A stretch of 5,975 nucleotides of DNA, taken from an uncultured Ruminococcus sp. (GTDB lineage Bacteria; Bacillota; Clostridia; Oscillospirales; CAG-272). Made by a program: the position numbers and the translations under genes. The stretch's first letter is position 1. Every line of letters starts with the position of its first letter. The stretch is from NCBI GenBank assembly GCA_902766575.1, contig CACXED010000185.1, positions 1-5,975 on the forward strand, given 5' to 3'. The notes under the pieces were generated by a model. The model was not told the DNA's origin. It saw only the letters and a program-made list of their open reading frames with translations, and ran no database searches. Positions 5,967-5,975 of this stretch are shown here, piece after piece.

Positions 5967-5975
5967 GGGGCGGTA

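Noticed and set aside
1..5975. CRISPR arrays, tRNA or rRNA genes, insertion sequences, phage genes
   Set aside because: No regularly spaced repeats, no cloverleaf or rRNA-like stretch, and no transposase or phage-like products were seen on either strand.

Overview
The window is a GC-rich bacterial sequence (high fifties percent GC by eye) holding two convergent carbohydrate-metabolism gene groups that share one terminator. Tight gene spacing, strong AGGAGG-type ribosome binding sites, a GntR/LacI chimeric regulator and a GH92 glycosidase without a visible signal peptide suggest an uncultured, glycan-using member of the Clostridia (Bacillota), perhaps from a gut. This is inference: there is no rRNA or marker gene, and another anaerobic gut lineage is possible.

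The left group reads rightward from the window edge to 3214. It holds the 3' end of a SIS-domain (UPF0309-like) putative sugar isomerase, a 231-residue protein that looks like only the C-terminal half of a Gfo/Idh/MocA oxidoreductase, a full-length Gfo/Idh/MocA oxidoreductase, and a regulator with a GntR-type winged helix fused to a LacI-type sugar-binding domain. Gaps are 12 and 13 nt, followed by a 4-nt ATGA overlap, so this is almost certainly one operon with its regulator at the end. Its promoter lies outside the window.

A 20-bp stem with one bulge and a T run on each strand (3228-3284) separates the groups and can terminate both.

The right group reads leftward. A GH92 alpha-mannosidase-family gene (5860 to 3890) is followed 18 nt later by a 2-dehydro-3-deoxygalactonokinase (DgoK)-like gene (3871 to 3283). 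The DgoK-like gene is broken: its N- and C-terminal parts lie in different frames and about 100 central residues are missing. The last 115 bases are upstream DNA with a perfect rightward TTGACA at 5961, suggesting a divergent gene beyond the edge.

Taken together, the region looks like a locus for a mannoside or another glycoside. GH92 would release the sugar, the SIS and oxidoreductase proteins would convert it, and the regulator would sense it. The substrate cannot be fixed from sequence alone. The least ordinary item is the Rossmann-less oxidoreductase half beside its full-length relative. No clearly new system is demonstrated.
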